Positions 14,513 to 14,535 of a DNA stretch of 14,535 nucleotides are shown one piece after another. The position numbers and the translations under genes were made by a program. The notes under the pieces were generated by a model. That model searched no databases. It had not been told where the DNA came from and worked only from the letters and a program-made list of their open reading frames with translations. The DNA is from JAUZQZ01 sp964624255. GTDB lineage: Bacteria; Pseudomonadota; Zetaproteobacteria; Mariprofundales; Mariprofundaceae. Location: contig CAZUWV010000036.1 of assembly GCA_964624255.1 (NCBI GenBank), positions 1 through 14,535 of the forward strand. Direction: 5' to 3'. Position 1 is the stretch's first letter. Every line of letters begins with the position of its first letter.

Positions 14513-14535
14513 TTCAGTCTTTGATTTTTCGAAGT

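Larger units (their letters stand above)
14279..14535. other. AT-rich terminal stretch without a recognised gene
   Basis: From the edge of the mobile element to the window end the composition shifts sharply to A+T, unlike the coding region to the left. It holds a promoter-like pair (14329-14359), a 31-codon hydrophobic reading frame (14412-14507) and a weak AT hairpin (14492-14512). It may be the upstream region of a gene beyond the window or a short acquired segment. I see no conserved protein in it. Confidence 0.5.

Noticed and set aside
1..14535. CRISPR arrays, tRNA or rRNA genes, phage or defence genes
   Set aside because: Looked for on both strands; no evenly spaced repeats, cloverleaf-type sequences or recognisable protein families of these kinds were seen.

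Overview
The window is a compact chromosomal housekeeping and cell-envelope region of a Gram-negative proteobacterium. Evidence for this is the AsmA/YhdP-like protein, Lgt, UppP, a two-domain SppA, AmpD, an RssA-type patatin, a FieF-type transporter and a thymidylate synthase close to the E. coli protein. Base composition is moderate and coding density is high. A gammaproteobacterial or acidithiobacillus-like host fits, but I cannot fix the genus from this sequence.

Layout. (1) 3-2393 (+): the 3' part of a large AsmA-like envelope gene, cut by the window edge, with a divergent OmpA-like tail. (2) 2470-3888 (+): gltX. (3) 3971-5529 (-): uppP then lgt, with stop and start sharing one base. (4) 5680-7491 (+): sppA, divergent from uppP and convergent with the next pair. 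(5) 7513-8899 (-): ampD then a fatty acid hydroxylase/sterol desaturase, overlapping by 11 bases. (6) 9156-11596 (+): an isoprenylcysteine-methyltransferase-like membrane protein, a patatin-like phospholipase and a FieF-like metal exporter, overlapping or 1 base apart, followed by a 10-bp hairpin. (7) 11672-12595 (+): an unnamed exported protein resembling a stripped-down secretin. (8) 12630-13073 (-): an exported EF-hand protein. (9) 13203-14036 (+): thyA with a TTG start. (10) 14037-14535: no large gene, but a palindromic mobile element followed by an AT-rich tail.

The genes share an envelope theme: lipid-carrier recycling (uppP), lipoprotein maturation (lgt), signal-peptide degradation (sppA), peptidoglycan recycling (ampD), membrane lipid or prenyl chemistry (hydroxylase, methyltransferase, patatin) and possibly inter-membrane lipid transport (AsmA-like).

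The most distinctive non-coding feature is a repeat family. The intact copy at 14114-14274 is 161 bp with perfect 16-bp terminal inverted repeats, symmetric inner repeats and a flanking 4-bp duplication (TGAA). Partial relatives lie at about 3922-3969 (ending one base before the lgt stop codon), 8959-9013 (ampD upstream region) and 14080-14095. No transposase is present, so these look like non-autonomous MITE-type elements that enter gene ends and intergenic spaces. I found no CRISPR array, tRNA, rRNA, phage gene or defence system.
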